From the NCBI GenBank assembly GCA_965222765.1, contig CBDCVG010000104.1, positions 1-64,000 on the forward strand: a DNA stretch of 64,000 bases, given 5' to 3'. The position numbers and the translations under genes are program-made. Source of the DNA: Caldora sp965222765. Lineage in GTDB: Bacteria; Cyanobacteriota; Cyanobacteriia; Cyanobacteriales; Coleofasciculaceae. Within the stretch, counting starts at the first letter, position 1; every line of letters begins with the position of its first letter. A model generated the notes under the pieces. That model saw nothing but the letters and a program-made list of their open reading frames with translations. It was not told where the DNA came from and made no database searches. This document shows positions 31,708 through 40,855 of the stretch, piece after piece.

Positions 31708-33729
31708 TCAACTCATTGCTCGATATCCCGCTAACTCCATAGAAAAATTAGCCATTCCTTGAGAAAGGGAACGCAAATCTGTGGAGTAACCAAACATCTC
31801 TTTTAAAGGAACCTCAGCCTGGAGAACAGTATAATCGGTGAAAGCTTCCGAACCTATGAGCAAACCGCGACGGGATAAAAGGTTACCTTGAACCCTACCG
31901 ACAAACTCACTAGGAGTTTCTACTTCTACTGACATAATTGGTTCCAACATCACCGGAGTTGCTTGTTCAAAAGCTTGTTCAAAAGCTTGTTTCGCTGCAT
32001 AACGGAAAGCGATATCCTTGGAATCAACAGGGTGATAGGAACCCCCTTCCAGGATCACTTTAACCCCGACAATGGGATAACCTTGGAGGTAACCGGTTAC
32101 CACCGCGTCAAGGAAACCCTTCTCACAACCAGGGATAAATTGTTTAGGGATAGCTCCCCCCACAACTTTATCCACAAACTCAAAGTTGGCTTCACAAGGT
32201 TCTAAATGACCTGTAACATGGGCATATTGACCAGGACCTCCTGATTGTTTTTTGAGTCTATAGTCAAACTTAGCTGCCTGAGTAATGGTTTCCCGATAGG
32301 CAACTGCTGGCTGCCCCACATATACCTCAGCCTGATACTCTCGTTGCAAACGCTCAATATAAATATTGAGGTGTAACTCTCCCATACCAGAAATTAAGGT
32401 TTCTCCACTTTCAGAACTGCTGCTGACGTGCAAAGTAGGATCTTCTCGCACGAAGCGGTTTAAGGCTTTAAATATCCGCACAGCATCTTCCTGAGTTTTG
32501 GGAGTAATTGCCAGGGTAATAACTGGTTCTGGAACAAACATCTCCTCTAAGGAAAGGTTCAGATCCTCAGAACAGAGGGTATCTCCTGAAGCACATTCAA
32601 CCCCCAACAGAGCAATAATTTCCCCTGCTTGTGCTGAATCAAGATTTTGCCTTTCTTCTGCATGAAGCCTTATTAAGCGGCTGACGCGGACATTTTTTTT
32701 GGTGCGGGGATTGAAAAGTCGGTCACCTTTTTGCAAAGTCCCGGAGTAGATGCGAATGTAGGTTAGTTGACCAAATTCATCTTCCGTTAACTTAAAGGCT
32801 AATGCAACTAAAGGGTCATCTGGATTAGCATTAATGACTACTTCTTCTTGGGTTACCCTATCTGTTGCCTTTACTACCTCACGCTCTAAAGGAGAAGGAA
32901 GGTATAAAGATACAGCATCAAGGAGATTTTGTACCCCTTTATTTTTAAACGCTGAACCCAACAACACTGGAACCAATTCTCTACTTAAAGTAGCTTGGCG
33001 AATAGTTTCCCAAATGGTTGCTTGAGAAACTTCTTCACCTGCTAATAACTGAGTAGTTATCTGGTTAGAAAATAGAGAAATTTGGTCTAATAGTTTTTCC
33101 CTGGCATCTTCTGCTTCAGGCTGTAAATGTTCAGGAATTGGTTTAATAACAACATTTTCTCCATTGTTCCCCTCATAGTAATTAGCTTGCATGGTAATGA
33201 GGTCGATCACTCCCACAAATCCTACTTCTGTCACAACGGGATATTGCAACAGTACTGGGTTTAAATGCAGTTTCTCCCGCAACCCTTGCATCACTTGCCA
33301 AGGATTAGCACCTGCACGATCCATTTTGTTAATGAAAGCTATACGAGGTACGTTATAGCGCTTCATTTGTCTGTCTACAGTCACCGATTGAGACTGTACG
33401 CCAGAAACAGCGCACAATACCATAACTGCTCCATCGAGAACCCGCAAAGCTCGTTCTACTTCAATGGTAAAGTCAACGTGCCCTGGTGTATCAATGAGGT
33501 TAATTTGTTTACCTTGCCAAAAACAGGTGGTAGCTGCGGAGGTGATGGTAATACCGTGGAGCGTCTCCAAGTCCATGTAGTCCATCTTTGCACCATGACC
33601 ACCGCCTCTTACCTCCTCAATTTTGTGGATTTTTCCTGTGTAGTACAAAATCCGCTCGCTTAAGGTGGTTTTACCAGAATCTACATGGGCAGAAATACCA
33701 ATGTTGCGTAGGTTTTTCAGAGTAGTCAT
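31708..33729 (-). CDS. fusA: Elongation factor G paralogue
   Basis: A translation GTPase of 673 residues with the full EF-G plan: G domain (G1 AHVDSGKTT, G3 DTPGHVDF, G4 NKMD, G5 GSAFKNKG), domain II, and domains III to V with SGMGELHLNIYIERLQREY and MFGYSTDLRSLSQGMANF. It is most like the second, divergent EF-G of cyanobacteria rather than the one in the rpsL-rpsG-fusA-tuf operon, because no ribosomal genes are near. In switch I the normally conserved ERGITI reads LHGITI. A short internal duplication gives QAFEQAFEQA. The role could be standard translocation or ribosome recycling; the sequence does not decide. Confidence 0.88.
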   Translation of the reverse strand: MTTLKNLRNIGISAHVDSGKTTLSERILYYTGKIHKIEEVRGGGHGAKMDYMDLETLHGITITSAATTCFWQGKQINLIDTPGHVDFTIEVERALRVLDGAVMVLCAVSGVQSQSVTVDRQMKRYNVPRIAFINKMDRAGANPWQVMQGLREKLHLNPVLLQYPVVTEVGFVGVIDLITMQANYYEGNNGENVVIKPIPEHLQPEAEDAREKLLDQISLFSNQITTQLLAGEEVSQATIWETIRQATLSRELVPVLLGSAFKNKGVQNLLDAVSLYLPSPLEREVVKATDRVTQEEVVINANPDDPLVALAFKLTEDEFGQLTYIRIYSGTLQKGDRLFNPRTKKNVRVSRLIRLHAEERQNLDSAQAGEIIALLGVECASGDTLCSEDLNLSLEEMFVPEPVITLAITPKTQEDAVRIFKALNRFVREDPTLHVSSSSESGETLISGMGELHLNIYIERLQREYQAEVYVGQPAVAYRETITQAAKFDYRLKKQSGGPGQYAHVTGHLEPCEANFEFVDKVVGGAIPKQFIPGCEKGFLDAVVTGYLQGYPIVGVKVILEGGSYHPVDSKDIAFRYAAKQAFEQAFEQATPVMLEPIMSVEVETPSEFVGRVQGNLLSRRGLLIGSEAFTDYTVLQAEVPLKEMFGYSTDLRSLSQGMANFSMELAGYRAMS

Positions 33730-33929
33730 GGTGTTGGCTCCTTTTGCGCCACTAAGTCATGACCTATTATACTACATAAATAATACAAATGTCTCTACAT
33801 GGTAGTTTTAGTAATAGATGTTGGATTATTTCCTACAAAGTTTAAATAAGATTAGACAACTTCCGTCAAATCCTCTTCTATCCAAACCTTGTTATGATTT
33901 AGACTAAAATTCCACTAGGAGTTGCGACT

Positions 33930-34541
33930 ATGGTTCTCTCTGCAACCAAAACATTTATCAGTCCAGAAGAATTTATTAGTCAGTATGGAGACGAGCAACG
34001 CTACGAACTGATTGATGGAGAACTGATTGACATGGAGCCAACTGGTCCGCATGAGCAAGTAGCTGCGTTGATTTGCCGTAAACTTAATGTAGAAATAGAT
34101 CGCTTAGATGCACCTTATTTTATTCCACAGCGTTGCTTAATTCAGCCCCTAGGAACATTCAATGCTTTTAGACCGGATGTTGTTGTCTTGGATGAGAAAG
34201 AACTGGTTAACGAACCACTTTGGGCAAGGGAACCAGTTATTACTTTGGGTACTACTATCAAACTTGTGGTTGAGGTTGTTAGTACCAATTGGCAGAATGA
34301 TTATGCTCGTAAGTACGAAGATTATGAAGCTTTGAGGATACCAGAATACTGGATTGTCGATTATTTGGGTATTGGCGGGAAATACTTTATTGGTAGCCCG
34401 AAACAACCAACAGTAACAGTCTGTAATCTGGTAAATGATCAATATCAGAAGATAATGTTGCGTAAAGGTGATTGTCTCCAGTCTTCCCTGTTTCCCAACC
34501 TCAAACTATCTACAGATAAATTATTTAGCTATAGCGGCTAG
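33930..34541 (+). CDS. Uma2-family PDDEXK protein
   Basis: A 203-residue protein of the Uma2 (DUF820) family, very abundant in cyanobacteria and having a restriction-endonuclease-like fold. FISPEEFISQYGDEQRYELI opens the domain. The putative catalytic residues lie in FRPDVVVLDE, LVVEVVS and EYWIVDY. The biological role of this family is not settled; many copies are thought to be selfish or conflict-associated. Codons 1-15 are typical of the family, and ATG 33930 follows AGGAG at 33919. A 77-bp repeat follows 21 bases after the stop. Confidence 0.85.
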   Translation: MVLSATKTFISPEEFISQYGDEQRYELIDGELIDMEPTGPHEQVAALICRKLNVEIDRLDAPYFIPQRCLIQPLGTFNAFRPDVVVLDEKELVNEPLWAREPVITLGTTIKLVVEVVSTNWQNDYARKYEDYEALRIPEYWIVDYLGIGGKYFIGSPKQPTVTVCNLVNDQYQKIMLRKGDCLQSSLFPNLKLSTDKLFSYSG

Positions 34542-34561
34542 AACACCCTCTACCGAATAGC

Positions 34562-34638
34562 AATAGATGTAGGTTGGGTGGAGCCGCGATAATTCATGAT
34601 ATGTCGCGAGCTGATTCCAATGGCGAAACCCAACAGCA
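34562..34638. repeat. 77-bp direct repeat, copy 1
   Basis: It starts AATAGATGTAGGTTGGGTG and ends GGCGAAACCCAACAGCA; copy 2 at 35619-35695 has 7 differences. GGTTGGGT near the start and ACCCAAC near the end are complementary, so each copy can fold. The pair brackets the toxin-antitoxin genes. Confidence 0.85.
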
Positions 34639-34758
34639 GCAATTTTGCCAGAGCGAGAAATTGTCTCGAAAGTGTTGAGACAATGATCATAGTCGCATTT
34701 TTGGGATCGCTATGATGGTGAAATATCCTAAGTCTGCTCCCTAAAGGAGGAACAATCC

Positions 34759-35103
34759 ATGCAAACCCAAGAACCTATTAAACATAATAATTCCAAAGAA
34801 ATGGCTTTACGAGAGCAACTGCTTCAAGAAGTTGAATGCCTGCCGAATGAGCTTGTCAGCGAGGTTTTAAATTTCTTGCTCTTTGTTAAGGTGAGACTTT
34901 TAGGACAACAAGGAACACTAACATCAGTACCGGAATCACCAGAGCAATCTAGGAAAGATTCTGACTTACCCTACTATGCAGCTTCAGGAAAATCCCTAGC
35001 AGATTATGAAGGTGGATGGGCAGGAGATGATTTTGAAGCCTGTTTGCAATTAGTTCATGAGAGCCGTAGCAAAGTCAATTTCTCTAAATACGAACCGTTT
35101 TAG
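34759..35103 (+). CDS. Antitoxin-like protein (DUF2281/VapB-type)
   Basis: A 114-residue protein. Its LLQEVECLPNELVSEVLNFL stretch is the hallmark of DUF2281-type antitoxins paired with PIN toxins. The C-terminal part (DYEGGWAGDDFEACLQLV) would wrap the toxin. A strong ribosome-binding site, AAAGGAGG, precedes the ATG. The stop is 3 bases before the toxin start, so translation is coupled. The N-terminal DNA-binding region is not obvious, so autoregulation is uncertain. Confidence 0.7.
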   Translation: MQTQEPIKHNNSKEMALREQLLQEVECLPNELVSEVLNFLLFVKVRLLGQQGTLTSVPESPEQSRKDSDLPYYAASGKSLADYEGGWAGDDFEACLQLVHESRSKVNFSKYEPF

Positions 35104-35106
35104 ACA

Positions 35107-35568
35107 ATGTATTTGTTGGACACCAACCATTGTAGTTATCTGCTCCGAAAAGAACCGACAGTCTATAATTATGCCCTAACAATTGGTACAGAAAACTTGG
35201 CAACTTGCGTGATTGTTCAAGGTGAACTAATTTTTATGGCAGAAAAATCTGAACAAAAGCAACTGAATTTAGAGAATGTGAACAATTTTCTACAGTACCT
35301 CCGGATTTATCGTGTTAATGAAACGACGGCAATAATTTATGGGCAACTCAAGACTGCACTCATAAATCAGTTTGCGCCCAAAAATAAAAACCAGCGGCGA
35401 AGAACTAAAATCAAAGATATTGGTTTCGATGACAACGATCTATGGATTGCTGCGGTTGCCCTTCAACATAATTTAACTCTAGTTTCTGCCGATAGTGACT
35501 TCCACCGCATCCAAACTGTGCAGGATCTGTCTGTAGAAAATTGGTACACTCCTGCAAGGGAAACTTGA
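35107..35568 (+). CDS. PIN-domain toxin (VapC-like)
   Basis: A 153-residue PIN-domain ribonuclease, the toxin of the pair with the preceding gene. The four acidic metal ligands are visible: LLDTNH at the start, VQGELIF, DDNDLWIAAVAL, and SADSDFHRI near the end. VapC toxins stop translation by cutting tRNA or rRNA. The gene appears complete. An insert of about 15 residues rich in Lys/Arg/Asn (PKNKNQRRRTKIKD) precedes the third motif; it is seen in a cyanobacterial subgroup. ATG 35107 has no separate ribosome-binding site, in keeping with coupling. Confidence 0.88.
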   Translation: MYLLDTNHCSYLLRKEPTVYNYALTIGTENLATCVIVQGELIFMAEKSEQKQLNLENVNNFLQYLRIYRVNETTAIIYGQLKTALINQFAPKNKNQRRRTKIKDIGFDDNDLWIAAVALQHNLTLVSADSDFHRIQTVQDLSVENWYTPARET

Positions 35569-35618
35569 TCTATAAGGTAAGCGAAACTCACCAGTGCGAT
35601 CGCTATGATTGAAGCAGT

Positions 35619-35695
35619 AATAGATGTAGGTTGGGTGAAGCCGCAGTAATTCATGGTATGTTGCGAGCTGATGCCAACGGCGAAACCCAACAGCA
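35619..35695. repeat. 77-bp direct repeat, copy 2
   Basis: Direct copy of 34562-34638 with 7 differences, placed between the toxin gene and the 3' end of the AAA-like gene. Confidence 0.85.
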
Positions 35696-35713
35696 TAAGT
35701 TATGCGAAACCTG

Positions 35714-38119
35714 TTATTTTTGCTTTTTTTGTTTGCCTATTAATACTGAACTTGCGCCCAAGAAAACAATGGATAACAGACCAAAATTTTGTGATGCTTC
35801 GGGAACGCTCTTAGATTCAAATGTACTGTAATCCAAGGTCAGAGAAGTACTAATCTGGTCGTTACACATTTGGATACTATTGTCTTTCAGACTACTAAGC
35901 ATGAGATTTAGTTTTTGATCCAAGACCGGAGCTACATCTCCATCCAATATACTGTCTGTGAAAAATTCGTTGTCTAACTTGGTTATTGTAAAATCATTCT
36001 TAGTTATTGTAAAATTATTATACAAATCTACATTTTCTCGCTCTATATCCAACCATTTATTGGGATTTTTATCGAGACAATTGCTTTGTGATATAAACAA
36101 ATCATTTACTTCAATATCTCTATTATCACTGGAATCCAATGAAAATTTACCGAAGGCTCTATTAGCAGTAATTTCTTCTAAGTTTTGATGATAATTTTTT
36201 GCCAACACCTCTTTTAATTCTATTTGGTTTTTATTGATCATATCTTGAATTTTGTTAACTTCTTGCTGTACCTGTTTTTGAGATTGTTGAGCACTTTCTA
36301 TGAGTGTATTCGCGTTTGCTGTTGTTATATTTATGGTTGATTTCATTGTTGCATTATCTTGAGTAAGTATTATTGTTTCTGCTTCAGCCAAGTATTGATT
36401 GAGTTGTTGAATTTCCTTGTTTGCTTCAAGTAGGTATTGCTGTCGTTCTTGAATTTCCTTATTGGCTTCATCGAATTGTTCTTGAATCAAAGATAGTTGT
36501 TGAGTTTTTTGTCTGTTGACTTGTTTTAAGTTTTTAAAGTCTTTTTTTATTTTGTTTAACTCCGTTATTTTGTTGTTTACTTCTTGATTTTTTCTTTCAA
36601 TATTATTCTCTGCATCATATAGTTTCTGACTTGCAATTTCAAGTTTTCGATTTACTTCTGTTAACTTATATTTTTCAAGTTTGAGTTCTTGCTTGACGTC
36701 CATAACGGCAATGCAAGCTAATGTGATACTGATTACACCCACAGTTATCATACATGCTAATATAGCACCTCCATTCTGGATTTTTTTCTTGGCTTTTTGC
36801 TGAGCATCTGCCAATATTTTATTAGCCTTCTTTGCTGATTCTAATTCTTGATCAGAGCTAGCTGCTAAAAACTGATGATCTTCTTCACTTAGACTTTGTT
36901 TTTTTGCCCAAGTACGTGCTTCTTCTAATGCTTGTCCCCGCAGCAGTCGTGACTTGTCTTGACGATTGGAAGCAAGCCATGCTGCTATAGCTTCAGCATA
37001 GGGTCGTAAGTTGTTTAACTTTTTTGCTACCCACTTAGGATCAAAAACTGAGGCATATATTTGGTTGTAAACCTTTAAATTACCTTGCTGTTTAAAAACT
37101 AACCCTGAAAGCAATAGTTTTGTTTGTTCAGGACTGCTGTCAGCTAGAATTTCTCCCTCTTGCAAAATTTGCTGATACAACCCTAGTAGCCGTACACCGC
37201 TTTGCTTATTCTGAATAATATGCTTAAGGCGATGACTTATTGTTCTGAGATGTTCAGGGTTATCTTGAGACTCCCAATTGTTTATGATGTGTGAGTGTAC
37301 GAATTGTTCTACCCACTCTGCCTCTTTTTCTATGGGAATAGCAGATTCCGAGGTAGTGATGAGATGACAAAGTTTTTGAGTTAAAAAAGGTTGCCCTCCT
37401 GTCCAGTAAAGCACTTCTTGTAGAACTTTCTGGGTATTTTTAGTTAGAGCTGCGAATCCTTCAGCTAAAGGCTGAGATTCGTGGAGTTGAAATCCAGATA
37501 GTTCTATGGCTCTGCCAATATTAAACGGCGTGCGATTTTTATCTTGAATAAAATCAGAGGGAGTAGCAACCCCTATCAGGCAAAAACTGAGGCGATGATA
37601 TTCCGGATGATCAACCCGCTGATTATAACAAGAGCGGATAAAGGCAAAAAAGTCATCGGTGGAAAAATCTAAACTGAGAACACTATCAATTTCATCAATA
37701 AAGATGACAATATTCTGCTTCAGTTCCCTAAAAACAACTTCCTTGAGAAATTTGCCCAAGCACAACACAGGGGACAGATCTTGATGTTCCTGCCACCATT
37801 TTCTCCGGTTAACTTTTCTGAACAAATTTAACTCACTCACCAATTCATAAAATATGCTCTGGTACCAACCCAAGGGAGTTACATTTTCACTGCCAATCGT
37901 AGTTAAGTCGAGAGCAGCACAGCTTATTCCTGCTTCTTGCAACTTTTGCATGGTTCGTACTCGCAGGCTGGACTTACCCATCTGTCGTGAGTTAAGTACA
38001 TAGCAAAACTCCCCAGCCTTTAATGCTTGATAAAGCTCTTGATCCGCCTGACGCACAACATAACTAGGAGCATCAGCAGCTAAACTCCCTCCTATTTGAT
38101 ATTGATAGGTTGAATTCAT
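35714..38119 (-). CDS. AAA-like ATPase with membrane helix, coiled coil and PEP-CTERM-like tail
   Basis: An 801-residue multidomain protein. The N-terminal AAA_35-type ATPase (1-340) has Walker A NSRQMGKSSL (about 45) and Walker B IVIFIDEIDSVL (about 140), plus FNIGRAIELSGF and WTGGQPFLTQKLC. A winged helix-like part follows to about 400. Then comes one membrane helix (ILACMITVGVISITLACIAV, about 450-472), a long Gln/Lys/Glu-rich coiled coil (475-610), an uncharacterised region, and a tail SVPEASQNFGLLSIVFLGAS ending in a basic KQKKQK. That tail has the form of a PEP-CTERM sorting signal (PEP read as PEA). In relatives WD40 repeats usually follow the ATPase. The function is unknown; membrane-linked signalling is likely. 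Confidence 0.75.
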   Translation of the reverse strand: MNSTYQYQIGGSLAADAPSYVVRQADQELYQALKAGEFCYVLNSRQMGKSSLRVRTMQKLQEAGISCAALDLTTIGSENVTPLGWYQSIFYELVSELNLFRKVNRRKWWQEHQDLSPVLCLGKFLKEVVFRELKQNIVIFIDEIDSVLSLDFSTDDFFAFIRSCYNQRVDHPEYHRLSFCLIGVATPSDFIQDKNRTPFNIGRAIELSGFQLHESQPLAEGFAALTKNTQKVLQEVLYWTGGQPFLTQKLCHLITTSESAIPIEKEAEWVEQFVHSHIINNWESQDNPEHLRTISHRLKHIIQNKQSGVRLLGLYQQILQEGEILADSSPEQTKLLLSGLVFKQQGNLKVYNQIYASVFDPKWVAKKLNNLRPYAEAIAAWLASNRQDKSRLLRGQALEEARTWAKKQSLSEEDHQFLAASSDQELESAKKANKILADAQQKAKKKIQNGGAILACMITVGVISITLACIAVMDVKQELKLEKYKLTEVNRKLEIASQKLYDAENNIERKNQEVNNKITELNKIKKDFKNLKQVNRQKTQQLSLIQEQFDEANKEIQERQQYLLEANKEIQQLNQYLAEAETIILTQDNATMKSTINITTANANTLIESAQQSQKQVQQEVNKIQDMINKNQIELKEVLAKNYHQNLEEITANRAFGKFSLDSSDNRDIEVNDLFISQSNCLDKNPNKWLDIERENVDLYNNFTITKNDFTITKLDNEFFTDSILDGDVAPVLDQKLNLMLSSLKDNSIQMCNDQISTSLTLDYSTFESKSVPEASQNFGLLSIVFLGASSVLIGKQKKQK

Positions 38120-38220
38120 TGTTTTTGGGAATTGGGAATTGGGAATTGGCTGGTCAAAATTGGCTGTAGCTCACGGATGTGAGAATTTCTCTAGTTGTCT
38201 TGTTACTCCTTTGATAAAGA

Positions 38221-38241
38221 CAGGCAGGATGCCTGTTCCAC
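38221..38241. repeat. CAGGCARGATGCCTGTTCCAC repeat, intergenic copy
   Basis: A short palindrome (CAGGCA/TGCCTG) followed by TTCCAC. Related copies are at 30115, 40379 and, within a gene, 60622. The surrounding 38120-38328 holds GAATTGG repeats and no gene. Confidence 0.8.
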
Positions 38242-38328
38242 GGGTGTTTCAAAAGCAAGAAACTAAGAAAGTGATGATTGGAAGTTGATACACATTAGAT
38301 GGGTTTTAGTTTAGGATTGTAGATAAAA

Positions 38329-39594
38329 TTAAAGGCGATCGCGAAAATACTGGGAATACAAATTACAACGAGGCTTTACATTGTTACCTTCCAGGATTAC
38401 TAAGCCCAAACTTTGTAACTTAAATGCTTGGATACTTTCCAATTGTATAGGGCTAGTAGACTCTACTAGCTGCTTCATTGCTGTCCCTAATTCCGGGTAC
38501 TGACGTAAATTCAACAAATGTCCCCGTAGATGGCTACTGAAAATTCCTGATTCTGTGGATGCAGTTTCCAGAAGTTCTGTAAAAGTAATTTGGTTATTTT
38601 TCAGAAAGTAGATAACTCTTTGTACCCGATAGGGATGCCCCCCAACCAAAGTCATCAGCTGCTTTACTTGAGAAATATCCCAAGCCAATTGTTGCTTATT
38701 GGCTAAATCCCTTACCTGCTCTGGAGTAAATTCTGGTAATTCAATAGGTACACCAACATTAAAAGGGGATTGATTAATATCCAAAGGGATATAGGCTTCT
38801 GTCGCATGAGCAACAATTAGCCGCAGTTTTTGCCAAAGCTTCCGAATCTTGGCTTTCTCATGCCAAGCTCGCAACATACCTAAAAAGTATCCTGCAAAGG
38901 GAGTTGAAAAAATCTGATCTACTTCATCCAAGGCTAAAACCAGGGGATTGTCAATTTGGCTTAATATCTGTTCTTCAAAATAAATAGTACAGTTATAACT
39001 ACTACTCAAACCCTCTTCCCAATAATCATCCAAATCTGCTGGTAATCCTAGCTGCCGAGAGATATAAACACAAAACCAGCGTAAAAATTGATCTAAACCT
39101 TGTCTAACTGAACCATCGGCTTCTAACAGACTTAAGGATACTCTGCGATAATTATGTTTCGCTGCCTGAACCAGAATCCAATTAATGAGCGAAGTTTTAC
39201 CCATACGCTTAGAAGCTTTAATGCGCAGGAGAGAACCTGGTTGTAAAATAGTTTCCAAGCAACGAGATTCAATAGGGGGTCGCTTTACATAGTTCGATAA
39301 CTCAGTATCGGCACTATCTTGAGAGAAATCAGTGCTTGTCGCTTTAGTCTCTTCACCTTTTCCAGGGGAGGAGGAGTCAAAGTCTGCTATCTCCTGTAAA
39401 TCCAGCCCCAATTTCTGGCAAATTTCATAAAAATTTAAATAATCCACTGGCTTGCCGTTGAGGAAGTTACTAACGGTAGCCAGAGATAGTTGTAGCTCCT
39501 CTGCTAGATCCCTTTGACGAGCAAACCGATTGCGCTGGAGTGCTGATTTTACTTTTTTAATATACCGAGGGGCAACTTTTAGCGATCGCGACAT
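38329..39594 (-). CDS. HTH plus AAA-like ATPase protein
   Basis: A 421-residue protein with an N-terminal helix-turn-helix-like domain (RQRDLAEELQLSLATVSNFL, residues about 27-46), a Ser/Thr/Asp-rich linker, and an AAA_35-type ATPase. Walker A is ASKRMGKTSLIN (about 128) and Walker B LVLALDEVDQIF (about 218). Further marks are LDINQSPFNVGVPIELPEF and LVGGHPYRVQRVIY. The protein is cytoplasmic. The C-terminal part would be the winged helix. Such HTH-AAA proteins are common in cyanobacteria next to effector-like domains. It is co-directional with, and 209 bases upstream of, the membrane AAA-like gene. Confidence 0.78.
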   Translation of the reverse strand: MSRSLKVAPRYIKKVKSALQRNRFARQRDLAEELQLSLATVSNFLNGKPVDYLNFYEICQKLGLDLQEIADFDSSSPGKGEETKATSTDFSQDSADTELSNYVKRPPIESRCLETILQPGSLLRIKASKRMGKTSLINWILVQAAKHNYRRVSLSLLEADGSVRQGLDQFLRWFCVYISRQLGLPADLDDYWEEGLSSSYNCTIYFEEQILSQIDNPLVLALDEVDQIFSTPFAGYFLGMLRAWHEKAKIRKLWQKLRLIVAHATEAYIPLDINQSPFNVGVPIELPEFTPEQVRDLANKQQLAWDISQVKQLMTLVGGHPYRVQRVIYFLKNNQITFTELLETASTESGIFSSHLRGHLLNLRQYPELGTAMKQLVESTSPIQLESIQAFKLQSLGLVILEGNNVKPRCNLYSQYFRDRL

Positions 39595-39786
39595 GGCTGT
39601 TTACTGAACGCAGCTACCAAAATCTTAGTCTTACGTACCATGCCCCCAGAGCAACTCTGCCATAAGTCAGCTATAACTCAGTCATCAGTTATAGGTTTGT
39701 CGCAACTCAAATCAAGTTCGTTGTTTCCTAGCTCTCAATTAAGCCAGCTGTTGGGTTTGATGGAGTTAGTTGAATGAGGATAAACC

Positions 39787-40140
39787 ATGGACAAACAAAT
39801 TCAAGCTAATACCCAACTACAACCACAAGGCTCAGCTAAGAGCGCTGATCCGAGTACTATTGTTATCAGTACTAACAGCATATACAAAGAACAGCTCCGT
39901 CAAGCCCGCTTAAGCTTCAATCTCGCTTTCGGACTAACAGCAGTAAGTGCCATCATTGGCTTTGCAGGAGTCCTACTGATGTTTTCAGGAAGAGTATCAG
40001 CTGGAGTAGTGACAACAGCTGGAGCAGCTACTTCCGGAACTGTTAGTGCTTCCTGGCTGAAGCTCACCAAGGAGACAAACAACCGACTTGATGATACAGC
40101 AAAATTTTTAGAAGACGAGGAAGACCAATCACAAGTTTAA
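39787..40140 (+). CDS. TRADD-N-associated 2TM protein (cyanobacterial family)
   Basis: A 117-residue protein. After a polar N-terminus it has IYKEQLRQARLSFNLAFGLT leading into a first membrane helix (AVSAIIGFAGVLLMF), the short loop SGRVSAG, a second helix (VVTTAGAATSGTVSASWL), and LTKETNNRLDD with an acidic end. This is the cyanobacterial TRADD-N-associated 2TM domain, found in predicted signalling and conflict systems. It is encoded divergently from the HTH-AAA gene with 192 bases between them. A GAGG motif precedes the ATG. Stand-alone copies are known; what it transmits is not. Confidence 0.75.
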   Translation: MDKQIQANTQLQPQGSAKSADPSTIVISTNSIYKEQLRQARLSFNLAFGLTAVSAIIGFAGVLLMFSGRVSAGVVTTAGAATSGTVSASWLKLTKETNNRLDDTAKFLEDEEDQSQV

Positions 40141-40855
40141 GCTTTTTCCACTACTCAAGTATTGGGAATACAAGGTCATTGGTCATTAGTACCAAGAAAG
40201 AAGTTTCAATAGAATTGGGAATCAGGGGCATCAGTATAAAATACGGAAAAAAACTGTGAGCGAGAGATAGCCCCTCGTTTTAACGGAGGGCAGTGGAGCG
40301 AACGGGGGTTTTAACCACCTGTATCATTTCCTATAAAGGGTATCAAGCTTTAATCAAAAAATGGTGGGTTTTGGATGACAGGCAAGATGCCTGTTCCACA
40401 AGAAACTGATGATTGAATTTGGTGCCTTGCACCCCCAATTGAATGGAAGAAACAATTCTCTAGTCCAAGCAACAAAGACTATACTGTGAGGATATGGCAA
40501 CTGAGCTAGGTAAAAATCAAGTAGTATGCTAGCCCTGAGTTACCCACATATTGAGAAGCAGGACGATCAACCTGCACGATAATTCCCTGACAATCGGCTT
40601 TTGTTAAGGGCGACTCAACTTAATCGAGTTCTTTTTACCCAAGACATTCGATTCCGTGTTTTAAAAGTTGTCTTTAGTCAAGGTGCATAGGGTAGTGTTG
40701 AGTCTACCAAAACGATATGATTTAACAAATTTATCTAAATCATATCGTAAGCAAGGTGAGGAGCGCGTTTTTAACCCGCTCCGAACAACCGCTTAGAATC
40801 CCCGTCTTTTTAAAGGGGGGAGAACTCAAGATTAACTTAACTGGTAAGCTGAAGC
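40141..40855. other. Repeat-rich intergenic region (715 bases)
   Basis: No convincing gene is seen. The region holds the CAGGCAAGATGCCTG repeat (40379-40399), a CACCCCCAATTGAATGGAAG repeat (from 40430, also at 30073), a GC-rich hairpin-like stretch at about 40268-40315, and a perfect 12-bp inverted repeat CGATATGATTTA / TAAATCATATCG (40713-40747). A minus-strand stretch near 40620-40530 is open for about 38 codons (ESPLTKADCQG...) but has a stop at each side and no start. The region may be an old transposon scar. Confidence 0.5.

Noticed and set aside
40530..40640. Minus-strand frame ESPLTKADCQG... upstream of arsB
   Set aside because: It is bounded by stops, has no start, and I cannot link it to a family.
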